In this document: positions 33,111 through 46,208 of the stretch, one piece after another | How positions within the stretch are numbered: the stretch's first letter is position 1 | How the letters are laid out: every line of letters starts with the position of its first letter | Assembly (NCBI GenBank): GCA_963576565.1 | Contig: OY755044.1 | Coordinates: forward strand, 41,809,235-41,873,234 | Reading direction: 5' to 3' | Origin: Aspidapion aeneum | Lineage: Eukaryota; Arthropoda; Insecta; Coleoptera; Brentidae | Length of the DNA: 64,000 nt | The notes under the pieces: generated by a model | What the model was told of the DNA's origin: nothing | The model's database searches: none | Seen by the model: the letters and a program-made list of their open reading frames with translations, nothing else | Position numbers and translations under genes: made by a program

Positions 33111-34261
33111 AGGCTTAGATGACGTAGCAACAGGCACAGTGGGCCTAATCAGATATCCAATGCAATTTTTCTTGGTAAAACTAGATATTACCAAAACCAA
33201 AATTTTTTGAAAGAATGGAATGAATGTATGTTTATACGCCAAGGAAGTAGTTTGGGTGAGGGAGGGTAAGCCCTCTAAGATCAAAATTAGCCCCCTTCAA
33301 ACGAAATGAACATATTCTATCATGGGCGCTGACCAAGTCCACAAATAACATGCAGACTAGGCCTTCCTGCTCTGTTTTTTCTAGAATTTTAGTGACATAA
33401 TGAAGTGACTCATTACAAAAAAATAAGCTACCCTAGAAAAAGAAAACATCATTATACTTTAATTGCTGTTTTTGTAGTTTAATAATAATATACAAATAGA
33501 TTCCTACATAAAAAGTATAACTGCTTGTATTTCTATGAGAAGGGGTAAAGTGAGATATTCCCCTCCCCCCATAACCAGCCCACTCACAACAAACCTACCA
33601 CAATCTGCCCCCCGTCCGATATCATAAGGACTGAAGATTTTTGAAGTGTAAACTTCTTTAGGCGCGTTTAGCAGTTTTTGTGGGTACTGAATTGAACTGA
33701 GCCGTCAGGCTCGGCAATGTAACGCTCATTCGGGTGAAGTCGACTCGAGTGGACTGTGAAAGGAAAATTCGGCGAGCGACATGATGATGCAGATGAAGGC
33801 CAGTATTATTAATTTCGCCTTGTTGAAGTTTACACTTCTGCCGTGTGGTTTTAAGCACACACAATAATTTTTTATTTAATGATATGAAATAACTTTGTAA
33901 AACTCACTTTTGCATTTGGGTAGGGGAATCAGACATAACAGGTATTTTCCTAAATAAACCAGATCACGTTTTTATTTTCCATAAGTAAAGGCTCAACGAA
34001 ATCTTTATGGTGAAATATAAAGGATAGATGAGAGTGTCCTCTTCTAATACAAAAAACGTTTTTAAAAAGAAGAAAAATTCTGTGCTGTTCAGGAACTTGT
34101 GTTCTAAAATAAGACAAGAGTTGCAACAATGTCTTAAGAAACTTGTAGGACTTAAATATGTGTTTCAAACTTATGTATGTACTATGTTTTACTTAGTACA
34201 CAGTTTTTTTTTGTACTGAATTTCTTATTTAAATCGGATCATATACAATTTTTTATTTATA

Positions 34262-34817
34262 CAAGGTGCTTAAGTAATTGTAAGTCAAAAAATTTATATA
34301 AACATAGACACGCAAACGCTTAGTTTTCGAGATACAGGGTGGCAATATTTCATATATTTTTTAGTTTTTTGTTTATAGCTCGTGCAGTTTTTGAGATATG
34401 CAGCTCAAATTTAACACATATATTTAGCTGTTGTCATTATACACTATAAGACATGCCAAACGATAGTAAAAATCTAGAAGGTTATACTTTTTCAGGGCTC
34501 ATGTCACCTTTTTCCTGGGATATTTTTTGTTGTAAGCAACTGGTAGATTCTAAAACAACAAACAAAATCCTTGTTTCGTTTGCAAACTTTTTTGTCTCTT
34601 GCAATTTTTTCGCATCTCTAACCGTTTAAAAAAAAGCTTTTGCGCCAAAGCTAGCATCAAAATAAAAAATGCTTCGGTATGGCATGGCGGCTATATCAAA
34701 ATAAACAAAAAATATTATCTCGAAAACTAAGGGTTTGTAGACCTATGTTTATATGAACTTTGTGTCTTAAAATCACTCAAGAAATTTAATACTAAAATTA
34801 TGTTATGGAACACCCTG
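34262..34817. mobile_element. TA-flanked MITE inside E (copy 2)
   Basis: Inverse-oriented counterpart of the MITE at 20780-21309, ending CACCCTG before TA. Same position within E. Confidence 0.7.
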
Positions 34818-36555
34818 TATATATGGGTCTGAGTGGAAGAGCGTGCTAAACAAACGGTTTTTTTTTCTAATAGAGCCTAATTTTTCTCAAATTTTTGTAC
34901 GCGGTGACATTTTTTTATTTGAATATTTTCTGTAATGTGCACAATAAGGTTAATGGGTGGGTGGGAGGTTAGGAGAAAGAAAATTCTTATTATTTGTATT
35001 TTTTGCAATACTTATTTTAGGTACTAGCAGATGGAGCCCATCTTCAGTAAACTAATCTAGCCTACCTAAACTATATCACACTCGTCCCCCTTGTACGAGT
35101 TTCCTTATATCTTCCATTACTTAAATCTTTTTCCGATCTAAAAATTAAAACTATCAAATGAACGGACGGTGGTGCAATAGTCTAGGTACTAATTGTAGGC
35201 TAGGCTACAAATGTCCGCACTTTTTTTGCATTGGTTCGGTTAGGTTTATCACTTTCGACAAGTCCATTAAACAAGTGTTTACTACTTTAGACATTATTTC
35301 ATACATATGAAAGATGACCGATAGTTTTAAATAGTAGACAAGTATTAGTAAAAATTGTACATAACGAATGGGGGTTAAGGAATAACTGTACTAAAACATT
35401 AATTAAAAGTGGTTTGGTTAGTTATTATTAAAAAAAACTTTAATTAAGTACATGTTTGCATTTTCACGAATATAACAATATAACCATCAAAATGGAGTTA
35501 TTTTTATTTTATATTTGGATTGCCTTAAAAGTTCGACTTTTAAGTAGTGATTAAATTTATAATTAAACCGATTTTAAAGGAAAAAACAATTGTACCCACA
35601 TCCCAGCCAAAGCTATCAGGTAAAAACTATAAATAATCTAAAACTGCGGAATTATTTTTAAAAAGAGTATCGTTATATTAATCCAAGTATGTGACATTCT
35701 TTTTAATTTTTTTTTTAATGACTGCCTTTTTAAATTAGTAGTTTTGTAACCGTGTAACCAAATTAAATATAAATGTTCCGTCAATTAAAACAAATAATTT
35801 GTATAGTTTCAGCGTATAGTAGCCATCTTGAATTTTAAAAAAAGCCGTATTAATCTTTATTTGCATTTACAACCTTAAGGAAGGTATCGGTTTCTTATTC
35901 CAATTGATTAATAACTAACCTAAAAAAATAACAATAGCCGGCTTCGCTGGTTCGGCCTGACTTGCACATGTCATAGCGTAAAAAAATCGCCTTAACAAGG
36001 GAGAATGGCATATAAAACATGTATGCCAAATTTCATTAAAATTGGTTAAGTAGTATCTGAAATAAGCGATAAAAAACTCTCTACCTTTTGTATTGATATA
36101 CTGATGTACACGCAGTATTTTTTTAATTAAAAGAAAATATATAAATGCCTCTCAGCTTTTAATTTTCTGCTATCTTTATTTTATATTTGCGATTATTTTT
36201 GTTTAGTTGGATTGTAAAACTTATTTACTTTACATATATTTTAAAAATTTTTTAATCAGTACCTAGTCAAATATTTAGCTGCATTTTAAATATGAAATGT
36301 TTTTATAGGACACCCGGTACATCGGTAGCTAAAATTTTGAGGATTTACTACCCCTTAATCTTGTAATACAAAACCGCTAAATTATAACAATTGGTCCCAC
36401 TGTGCGATGACACTCCACGCTATTCATCGCGACTGCCAAGGGGTGCTGTAGAGTCTATACCGGCGGCGTTGCCGGGCTTCAGGTTAAATCTTGAGGCTAA
36501 AATTTTTTAGTCGGCCAAAACGATCGGAAGGTTAATTTACAAAAATCGGCCCCCT

Positions 36556-39500
36556 GGGGGTCGATTTTTGTAGATTAGACCTCCGATCGTTTTTAGCCAG
36601 CTACAATTTTTAGTCATATAAAATTGGGCTGCATTGAGTTCAACTAGAACTGGCAAAATATCGTGGAAGGTTTCTGCTCAATATTTTGAACCAAAAAGGC
36701 AAAACAACCTTAGATATTAGTAAACACAACATTCTAGAGCTAATTTTCTTACGAATTTCATTCTATGAAGGAAACAAAAACCGTTTTCCGACACGAATTG
36801 TACGTCGAATTTATTTCTCAGTGTTCATACAAGTCAGTGATCGCGAGCCGCAGTGTTGTCAGTGCAGCTTGGTAGAATTCTTTCACTTATTTCAGAAAAT
36901 CGAGTTCGCCGTGATTTTTATGACACTTACTTTGACAGAGAAGTATGAAGGAATTTTACAATAAACAAACAGAATTTTTTTAAAAATTATATTACTAGTT
37001 ATAAAAAAATTAAAAGTTGATTTCTCACACGTGCGGATATGGTGTTCTGTGGGGCGGATTATTATCCCAGAGAGAGGCTCCATTTCTTTTAAATACGCCT
37101 CTCACAAAAGACAAGAAGATTTGGATAGCTCTACTTGGATAACCTCTGTGGTTCTACACGAAGCCACTCCTATAAAATCTCCTGATGATATAAGAAGAGG
37201 AACATAGTATACAAAGTTTTCCATCCCAGAGGGGCTCCATTTCTTTTAAATATGCCCCTCACAAAAGACGAGAAGATATGAATAGTTCTACATAGTCTTG
37301 AAGCTTCACTCATAAAATCTCCTGATGAAATATGAAAAGAAACGTACCTACCTATAGTTAGTATACAAAGTTAAAATTATCATAAAAATTCAAAATAATG
37401 GATATGTATAGGGGAACATCCTTAAATTATGCAACACAAAAAGTCAGGATTTTTAACTCCCCCTCGTAACGCAATTTCAAGAAAAAACACATTAAAAAAA
37501 CATTGCATGACGCAAAGCCAATCTCCCCCTCTTGAGTGTTTATATTCCTTATAAGGAATATAACTGGATCAATTTTTTTGAGGGGCTTAAATCAAATTTG
37601 GTAATAAAACATTTAAATAATATTGGTGTTCTTTGGATGGTTATACACTTGCCCCACCCTGCCTTGTCACCTGCACCATCCTGGCTTTAGCTCATTTAGT
37701 AATACAAGAATTAAAGGGGAGCTATAAATTTTTTTGCTTTTTTGCCCCACCCTTAGTGAGACCCTGACTACGCCCATGTTATACATGGTTAGTTTACCAA
37801 TTTTTAATAGGTGCTTATTTTATTAATTTGGCAGGGTTATAGTTACACTATCTGCTTATAGGTACTTACTATAGCTTTTTTAACTATAGACTATAGCAAC
37901 CCCCACAACTAAAATCATTATTTATTACTACAAGCCTGTGACATAGGTATACCTATATATCCATTTTTAGTATTTTTTTAAATTTAACTTTGCATACCTA
38001 TACTATCCACGAAGATGAGATGAGATGAGAAGAATCATTGTATCGACAGTGCTAGAATAAATTATTATTTACTTGTATAATATAATTCAATTTTTTTTTG
38101 TTAATAAATTATTTAGAAACCTTATGCAGTAGGTACTTTTTTTCACTTTTATTGGGTCACTGAATAATGACTTTTCAGTCCTTTATTTTAAATCAAAAAC
38201 TTTGAGTTTTTGGTTACTATAGAAAAAAAGTTATGTAATAATTTTACATTTTTTGTAACAAATATGTTCTAATGAAAAATTATTTGAAATACGTTTTCCT
38301 TGAACTAAAATTCGTTCAAAAACATTTTCTTTAAATGGAAGTTTGTTCGAACAAACTTCTAATCGAAGAAAATGTTTGTTCGAACAAACTTCTAATCGAA
38401 GGAAATGTTTTTGAACAATTTTCTGTATATAGAAAATTTTATTGAATGATTATCCTTTTGAAGAAAATGTTTTTTTAAATTTAATTATTGATTTAGAATC
38501 TTAATAAAGTACTTTATTTTTTTATTTGTTTTTGGTGATTATAAAAATACTCTACCAATATATGGGTACCTAAGCTCACACTAGGTACTATAGTTATAGT
38601 GTATGTGTGAGCTAATATAACTAAAAACTGAAATATATTTTATTCAACTCCATACTCAATTACCTTTCGTTTGATACCACACAAGCCATGTTTTGACTTA
38701 AACTCTAATTTTTGAAATCTACCCCCACCCTTTTTTTTAAACTTAAATGTATTTTGTTTAACTCCAGACTCAATTACCTTTCGTTTGAGATCACACACGA
38801 CATATTTTCACTTAAACTCTCAGAGAAACTTTTTTTTTCTCAAAAAAATCAACATAGCTCACACTACTATGGTATAGTAGTAGTGTGAGCTAAAATAAAT
38901 TTTAAAATTAAGATTTTACAGTTTTTGTAACATTTGAGTAAAAATATGTTCAAATGGAAAATTCTTCTAAATCATTTTCTCCTAAAACATTTTCCTTGGA
39001 TGGAAATTTCTCGAAAAACATTTTCTTTAAATGGAAATGTGTGCAAACAAATTTCTATTTGAAGAAAATGTTTTTGAACAATTTTCTCTTTGAAGGAAAT
39101 TTTATTGAATAATTATCCTTTTGAACAAAATGTTTTTTAAAATAAAAAGTGAATTAATTATTGAAGAAACTTCATAAGGTACTTTATTTTTTTAAATTAA
39201 AATAACGACTATACAGTGCTTACTTAAAATCAACAACTGTTTTTGATGATTATAGAAAAATAGTTTTTAAAATTTAGATTTTACATTTTTTTAGAACATG
39301 GGAACAGAAATTTGTTCAAAAATATTTTCAAGAAAATTTTACTGAATAATTATCCTTTTGAAGAACTGAACAAAAAATGTTCTATAAAACATGTACTCAA
39401 AGTATGTAGCAGGTATGTAGATAGCTTTTCTTTCTGGGGAGATACTCCCATATAGAAAGTCCTGTGTTGTTTCTCAGTGACGGTGCATGATGTTTTGGAC

Positions 39501-42500
39501 AGGGTAGGCAGAAATGCTTGCCGGAGGCAAGTCCACTGAATACAGAACATTTTAGTAGTGAAGTGCCCAACACTAAAATTTCATAATAAAAACTTGTTCA
39601 AAGAGGGGGGAAATGTCCCCCCAGTGCCCCCCCTCCTAATATATCTGCCTGGTATCTATTTCTCACAAACTATTATGAAACTAAACTTCACTTCATATTG
39701 CTCCACTGTTTTTGTTTGTGGAAATGTAATCACTTTACGCACTTTTCTTACGAATTATATTATTTTTAATAATAATTAACAAATAATATTTGATAATACA
39801 TTGTATTCTATTTCACATTCACATAGTTACATTACTATAATTGAATAAATCACAAAAGAGATTTGGGTGGCATCTACTGGTCTCGAAGGATGTTTATCTC
39901 TCTGCAACAAGTTTTTTATTTGGACCAACATAGCAGATGATAGGTATTGCTTGCAAGCTTGAGAAGTTTGTTGTTGTTGTAGACACATAAGTAACCTGTA
40001 ACAAAAAAAATCCTATATTAAAAACTAATATTTTTCAAGAAAATGCAAATTTTCCAGCACTAATTATTTTAAAAAAGTACTACTTAGGTATGCAAACAAA
40101 AGTTTTTTAAATTTTAAGGCCTGAGTCTCAAGCCCAACTTAAGCTGAAATTTTCTTGATTCCTACAGTTTTTATTTCCAAGTGAAAAAAAAATATTTTGT
40201 TAGCGAAGTTACTAGACAAAACTAGACTAATACTTACGTTTGAACATATCGCACAACAGCTACAAAACCAAAACTATCAAACGTTGAACATAAATATAAA
40301 TTAGTTCAATATAAATTATAAATTAAAATAAAAATTTCCAGAAAAATGCAATCCTAACCCACTTTTGTCATTATCAAGCTTATTTTTTTTTTGTTGTGAA
40401 ATGCAGAACTGACTGACAGTAGCGTTGCACAGTGAGCCAAATCAGATATCCAAATGCAATTTTTCTTGGTAATACTAAATATTAACAAAACCAACATTTT
40501 TTGAAAGAATGAAATAAATGTATGTTTATACGCCAAGGAAGTAGCTTGGGGAAGGGGGTAAGCCCTCTAAGATCAAAATTAGCCCCTTTCAAACGAAATG
40601 AACCTAATCTATCAGGGGCGCCGACCAAGTCCACAAATAACATGCGGATTAGGCCTTACTTCTCTGTTTTTTCTAGAATTTTAGTGACATAATTAAGTGA
40701 TTCATTATAAAAAAATAAGCTCTCCTAGAAAAAGAAAACATCGTTTTACTTTAATTGCTGTTTTTGTAGTTTAATAATAATATACAAATAGATTCCTACA
40801 TAAAAAGTATAACTGCCTGTATTTCTATGGGAAGGGGTAAAGTGAGATATTCCCCTCCCCCATAACCAGCCCCCTCAAAACAAACCTACCACAATCTGCC
40901 CCCCGTCCGATATCATAAGGACTGAAGATTTTTGAAGTGTAAACTTCTTTAGGCGCGTTTAGCAGTTTTTGTGGGTACTGAATTAAACTGAGCCGTCAGG
41001 CTCGGCAATGTAACGCTCATTCGGGTGAAGTCGCCTCGAGTCGACTGTGAGAGGAACATTCAGCGAGCGACATGATGAGGCAGATGAAGGCCAGTACCTA
41101 TTATTAATTTCGCCTTGTTGAAGTTTACACTTCTGCCGTGTGGTCTTAAGCACACACAATAATTTTTTATTTAATGATATGACATAACTTTGTAAAAGTC
41201 ACTTTTGCATTTGGGTAGGGGAATGTGTCCACTATCAAACATAACAGGTATTTTCCTAAATAAACCAGATCACGTTTTTATTTTCCATAAGTAAAGGCTC
41301 AACGAAATCTTTATGGTTAAATATAAAAGATAGATCAGTGTCCTCTTCTAATACAAAAAATGTTTTTAAAAAGAAGAAACATTCTGAGCCGTTGTGGAAC
41401 TTGTATTCCAAAATAAGACAAGAGTTGCAACAATGTTTAAGGAAACTTGTAGGACTTAAATATGTGTTTCAAACTTATGTATGTTTTACTTAGTACACAG
41501 TTTTTTTTTGTACTGAATTTCTAATTCAAATCGGAGCATATACAATTTTTTATTTATACAAGGTGTTTAAGTTATTGTAAGTCAAAAAGTTTATATAAAC
41601 ATAGACACGCAAACGCTTAGTTTTCGAGATACAGGGTGTTAAAATTTCATATATTTTTTAGTTTTTTGTTTATAGCTCGTGCAGTTTTTGAGATATGCAG
41701 CTCAAATTTAACACATATATTTAGCTGGTGTCATTACACTATAAGACATATCAAACGATAGTAAAAATCTAGAAGGTTATACTTTTTCAGGGCTCATGTC
41801 ACTTTTTTCCTGGGTTATTTTTTTGTTGTAAGCCACTGGTAGATTCTAAAACAAGAAATAAAATCCTTGTTTCGTTTGCAAATTTTTTTGTCTTGCAATT
41901 TTTTCGCATCTCTAACCGTTTATAAAATAGCTTTTGTGCCAAAGACTGCTATCATCAAAATAAAAAATGCTTCGGTATGGCGGCTGTATCAAAATAAACA
42001 AAAAATATTATCTCGAAAACTAAGCGTTTATAGACCTATGTTTATATGAACTTTTTGTCTTAAAATCACTCAAGAAATTTTATACTAAAATTATGTTATT
42101 GAACACCCTGTATATATGGGTCTGAGTGGAAGAGCGTACTAAACAAACGATTTTTTTTTCTAATAGTGCCTAATTTTTCTCAAATTTTTGTACGCGGCGA
42201 CATTTTTTTCATTGAATATTTTCTGTCATGTGCACAATATATGGGAGGGTAGAAGAAAGAAAATTCTTATTTGTATTTTTTTGCAATACTTATTTTAGGT
42301 ACTAGCAGGTGGAGCCCATCTTCAGTAAACTAATCTAGCCTACCTAAACTATATCACACTCGTCCCCCTTGTACGAGTTTCCTTATATCTTCCATTACTT
42401 ATTAATTAAACCTATTAAATGAACGGACAAGTCGCTCCCCTCGGTGGCGCAATAGTCTAGGTACTAATTGTAGGCTAGGCTACAAATGTCCGCCCTTTTT

Positions 42501-43708
42501 TTGCATTGGTTCGGTTAGGTTTATGACTTTTGACCTAATTAGTCCATTAAACAAGTGTTTACTACTTTAGACATTATTTCATACATATGAAAAATGTAAA
42601 CATAAATATTATTTTTCAAATTAAATCAAATCTTTATTATTTTTCCATACAAATTGTACATAAAGGATGGGGGTTAAGGATTAACTGTACTAAAACATTA
42701 ATTAAAAGTGGTTTGGTTAGATATTATTAAAAAAAAAACTTTAATTAAGTACATGTTTGCATTTTCACTAATATAACAATATAACCATCAAAATGGAGTT
42801 ATTTTTATTTTATATTTGGATTGCCTTAAGAGTTTGACTTTGGAGCAGTGATTAAATTTAAAATTAAACCGATTTTAAAGGAAAAAACAATTATACCCAC
42901 ATCCCAGTCAAAGCTATCAGGTAAAAACTATAAATAATCTAAAAATGCGGAATTATTTTTAAAAGAAGTATCGTTCTCATTCTCTTTAATTTTGTTTTAA
43001 TGACTGCCTTTTTAAATTAGTAGTTTTGTAACCGTGTAACCAAATTAAATATAAATGTTCCGTCAATTAAAACAAATAAGTTGTATAGTTTTAGCGTATA
43101 GTAGCCATCTTAAATTTTAAAAAAAGCCGTATTAATCTTTATTTGCATTTAAAGCCTTCGGTTTCTTACTCCAATTGATTAATAACTAACCTAAAAAAAT
43201 AACAATAGCCGGCTTCGCTGGTTCAGCCTGACTTGCACATGTCATAGCGTAAAAAAATCGCCTTAACAAGGGCTTATAAAACAGGTATGCTAAATTTCAT
43301 TAAAATTGGTTAAATATCTGAAATAATCTTTATTTTATATTTGCGATCATTTTTCTTTAGTTGGATTGAAAAACTTATTTACTTTACATATATTTAAAAA
43401 AATTTTAAATCAGTACCTGGTCAAATATTTAGCTGCATTTTAAATACGAAATGTTTTTATAGGACACCCGGTACATCGGTAGCTAAAATTTTGAGGATTT
43501 ACTACCCCTTAATCTTGTAATACAAAACTGCTAAATTATAACAATTGGTCCCACTGTGCGACGACCCTCCACGTTATTCATCGCCACTACCAAGGAGTGC
43601 TGTGGAGTCTAGACCGGCGGCGTTGCCGGCATTACGTTAAATCTTGAGGCTAAAATTTTTTAGTCGGTCAAAACGATCGGAAGGTTAATTTACAAAAATC
43701 GACCCCCT
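36556..43708 (+). mobile_element. Element E, copy 3
   Basis: Starts GGGGGTCGATTTTTGTAGAT immediately after copy 2's terminal CCCCC (with one T between) and ends ACAAAAATCGACCCCCTGG. At 7153 bp, with no large insertion, it is the best model of the element. It keeps the MITE and the internal inverted-repeat segment seen in the other copies. No transposase or other recognisable coding domain. Confidence 0.8.
41559..42110. mobile_element. TA-flanked MITE inside E (copy 3)
   Basis: Third copy of the MITE at 20780-21309, with ends CAAGGTGTTTAAG and AACACCCTG between TA dinucleotides. Confidence 0.7.
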
Positions 43709-44110
43709 GGAGTCAACTCTGCATTAAGACAAAAGTACATGAAGGCCTCTAAGCGAATAGAGGACTTAGACTCGTTCCTTATAACATAAAACATCAACAA
43801 AAATATTGCGTTTAATATGGCATTTATAAACGTATACCGCGTGGCCAGCGTTCTATCTAGGGGTAGGATTTTTGCATTGGCCTTAAGGATTGCATGTGAG
43901 AAGAGAAATGCGTAAAACCAACGTTGCCGGTTTAGCAAAAATATCAGTATAAGCCTCGACTCAATTTCCGAAAGGTCAATTTAGTCAGCTTTCTGTGAGT
44001 GACAAACGGGACGATACACAACCAGAAGAATACATTAAAATTCTGCTTGTTCCTAAAAGTAAATAATTCACTTACTTTTACATTATATTATTTTCGTTTC
44101 ACATTCACCC
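43709..44110. repeat. Dispersed repeat G, copy A
   Basis: CAACTCTGCATTAAGACAAA to TTTCGTTTCACATTCAC matches 45898-46110 plus 48801-49000 (that copy is interrupted). It is the right flank of the E block. A minus-strand frame of 82 codons here (43938-43690) has no recognisable motif. Confidence 0.85.
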
Positions 44111-44139
44111 AGACAGCACACTTCGTGCGAGCGACGTAC

Positions 44140-44465
44140 ATTTTATGTCCATTTCACGTCGGTACGCCCCGGGACCAATGAACTACGTAGTATGTACTTA
44201 CAAATGTGTACGTACATAGTACGTCCACTAGTTACGTACATTTTACGTACCTTTTACGTTTGTACTTCTCGGGACTTATAAGGTACGTACTATTTACGAA
44301 CAAATGTGTACGTATATAGTACGTTCACTTTAGGTACGTACATTTTATATACATTTTACGTCGGTAATTCTCGGGACCAATAAAGTACGTACATAGACAG
44401 TAAAAGTATGTACGTACATAGTACGCACACTAGGTACGTACAAAGTACGTACATTGTAGGTTCAT
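44140..44465. repeat. ACGTAC-rich tandem repeat, about 100-bp unit
   Basis: The unit start GGGAC(C/T) occurs at 44171, 44271 and 44373 (periods 100 and 102). Each unit is packed with TACGTACATAGTACG, TACGTACATTTTACGT and similar partly palindromic phrases. About three units, with imperfect edges. Confidence 0.85.
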
Positions 44466-44699
44466 TTTATAGATGCGCTTCTGAACATTCAACAACGGAT
44501 TTTGCTAATGGATGACGTAGACTAGTTCATATTCAACGGCATTGTTCACTGAAAAACAAATCGTTTGAAACAATAGCGTACGCACTTAAACCAATTCCGC
44601 CATGCGTTTGATATCTTCCAAATACATCATTCATTTGGTTCAAGGGTAGGATGCTTTTGGAATTTACTTCTAAAATCATTTGTTTCATAAGCATATGCT
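44466..44699. other. Unassigned sequence between tandem repeat and repeat H
   Basis: No gene or inverted repeat seen. Confidence 0.3.
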
Positions 44700-45010
44700 T
44701 TTATTCCATTTTGTGAACCGATTTTTTAGATTTTTGACAAAAGCTGTAATTTTAAGATTTTAAGAAAAAAATGGTTTAGTAGTTTCTTGTAGAGCTTTAA
44801 ATTACCTTTCCACCGATGTGCCTTCTAGGTTCCTAGAGGTAGCCCTAATGTATAAAAAAATCGGGAAATATTGGTGCAAAATCGCGTTTCGGTCATATGC
44901 AAGCCGTCATATTTGACAGAATTTAGAATAAAAAAAATTTTGAAGCATTTTTCCTACTTGCAAAACTTTCTTGAAAAAGTAAAATTTTGGTGTCTATGCG
45001 GGTACCCTCA
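44700..45010. repeat. Dispersed repeat H, copy B
   Basis: Colinear with 17566-18035. In this copy the repeat ends at GGTACCCTCAGG and is followed by a different insertion (the inverted repeat at 45042-45308) than in copy A. Confidence 0.8.
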
Positions 45011-45041
45011 GGCCAAACTTTTTTTATAGCAAGAACGAAAC

Positions 45042-45308
45042 CCATATCTGTACCCCAGAGCCAGACTATGTTAAGTCCATTTTTGACTTTTTTTGGTTTG
45101 AACAACCTTAATACTTATTTTTTCATATATTATTATTTGCTAATGTTGTCTGAACATCTTTCAAAATAAAAAACATCGCCTCATATAAACCAATATTAAG
45201 TCCATAGACATCGTTAGGCCAACAATGCTAAGTCAGTATTAAGGTTGTTCAAACCAAAAAAAGTCAAAAATAGACTTAACATAGTCTGGCTCTGGGGTAC
45301 AGATATGG
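45042..45308. mobile_element. Inverted-repeat element with 74-bp arms
   Basis: The left arm 45042-45115 (CCATATCTGTACCCCAGAGC...) and the right arm 45235-45308 are near-perfect inverses, with about 120 bp between them. The inner part is AT-rich. No flanking duplication was identified. Confidence 0.8.
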
Positions 45309-45435
45309 TTACAACTTGTTGATTTACATCTTTTAGGTATCTTTTTTTTTTGTAAAATCAATAGTTTCCCTTTAAAACACAAAACACTCGAAAAGAAAAC
45401 ATAATGTTAAAGAATATATTTTTTTTTGAAACACA

Positions 45436-45897
45436 GGAACATTAAAAATGCATGTGATTAATAGTTTTTATTAAAGTATGTTAATTTAGAAACAATCGGT
45501 TTTGAAATAAAAAAGTTGTGAATTTTTCAAAATTATCCTGTTTTTTATGTTTGAGCCGCCATATTGTATTTGGCATGAGTTTGGCAGATGTCCAATTACA
45601 CGTAGATTTAGTGCTGTTCTGGTAAATATACGCTTTATTCCATCAGTAACGTTTGGACAATGGTCTTTGTCTTCATCAGACCTTCAGACTAGATTTAATG
45701 TACAATCTAAAGGTCTCATGAAGACAAAAACCATTGTCCAAACGTTACTGATGGATTAAATCCTATATTTACCAGAACAACAGTGTCCTTATTCCCACTA
45801 AATCTACTTGTAGTTGAACTGCAAGGACGTGATAATTTTACCAAAAGATGTCCAATAAGTGGAATTGTTTTCCCAAAGGTTAGGGCTTTTAACCCTT
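45436..45897. repeat. Dispersed repeat F, copy B, with hairpin
   Basis: Same as copy A, including the hairpin (45637-45757), whose tip is shorter here (loop around TTTAATGTACAAT with partly lost pairing). It runs without interruption into repeat G at 45898, so it is an empty-site paralog of the E block. Confidence 0.85.
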
Positions 45898-46111
45898 TTA
45901 GGCAACTCTGCATTAACACAAAAGTACATGAAGGCCCCTAAGCGATTAGAGGACTTAGGGGCTTGTTCCTTATAATATAAAACATCAACAAAAATATTGC
46001 GTTTAATAGGGCATTTATAAACGTATACCGCGTGGCCAGCGTCCTTTCTAGTGGTAGGATTTTTGCATTGGCCATAAGGATTTCATGGGAGAAGAGAAAT
46101 GCGTAAAATCA
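45898..46111. repeat. Dispersed repeat G, copy B, left piece
   Basis: Continuous with repeat F; interrupted at 46112 by the CACTGAG-ended element. The remainder continues at 48800. Confidence 0.8.
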
Positions 46112-46208
46112 CACTGAGGAAACGGTGCCAGGAAAGAACTTTTCTGAGTTTTTTTTAGCTGGAATAGCACAAATTTTTTGTTGGTATTTCAAAGCGACTT
46201 TCCTGTAC

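Larger units (their letters stand above)
28587..36554 (+). mobile_element. Element E, copy 2
   Basis: Starts GGGGGTCGATTTTTGTAGAT and ends with the inverse, ...ACAAAAATCGGCCCCC. The TIRs are imperfect over about 60 bp (shared inner phrase CCGATCGTTTT...GCC). Length is 7968 bp, of which about 0.6 kb is a palindromic insertion (32494-33110). Apart from that it is colinear with copy 3 at high identity. No transposase frame: the longest conserved frame is 86 codons. It is possibly a large non-autonomous DNA transposon. Confidence 0.75.
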
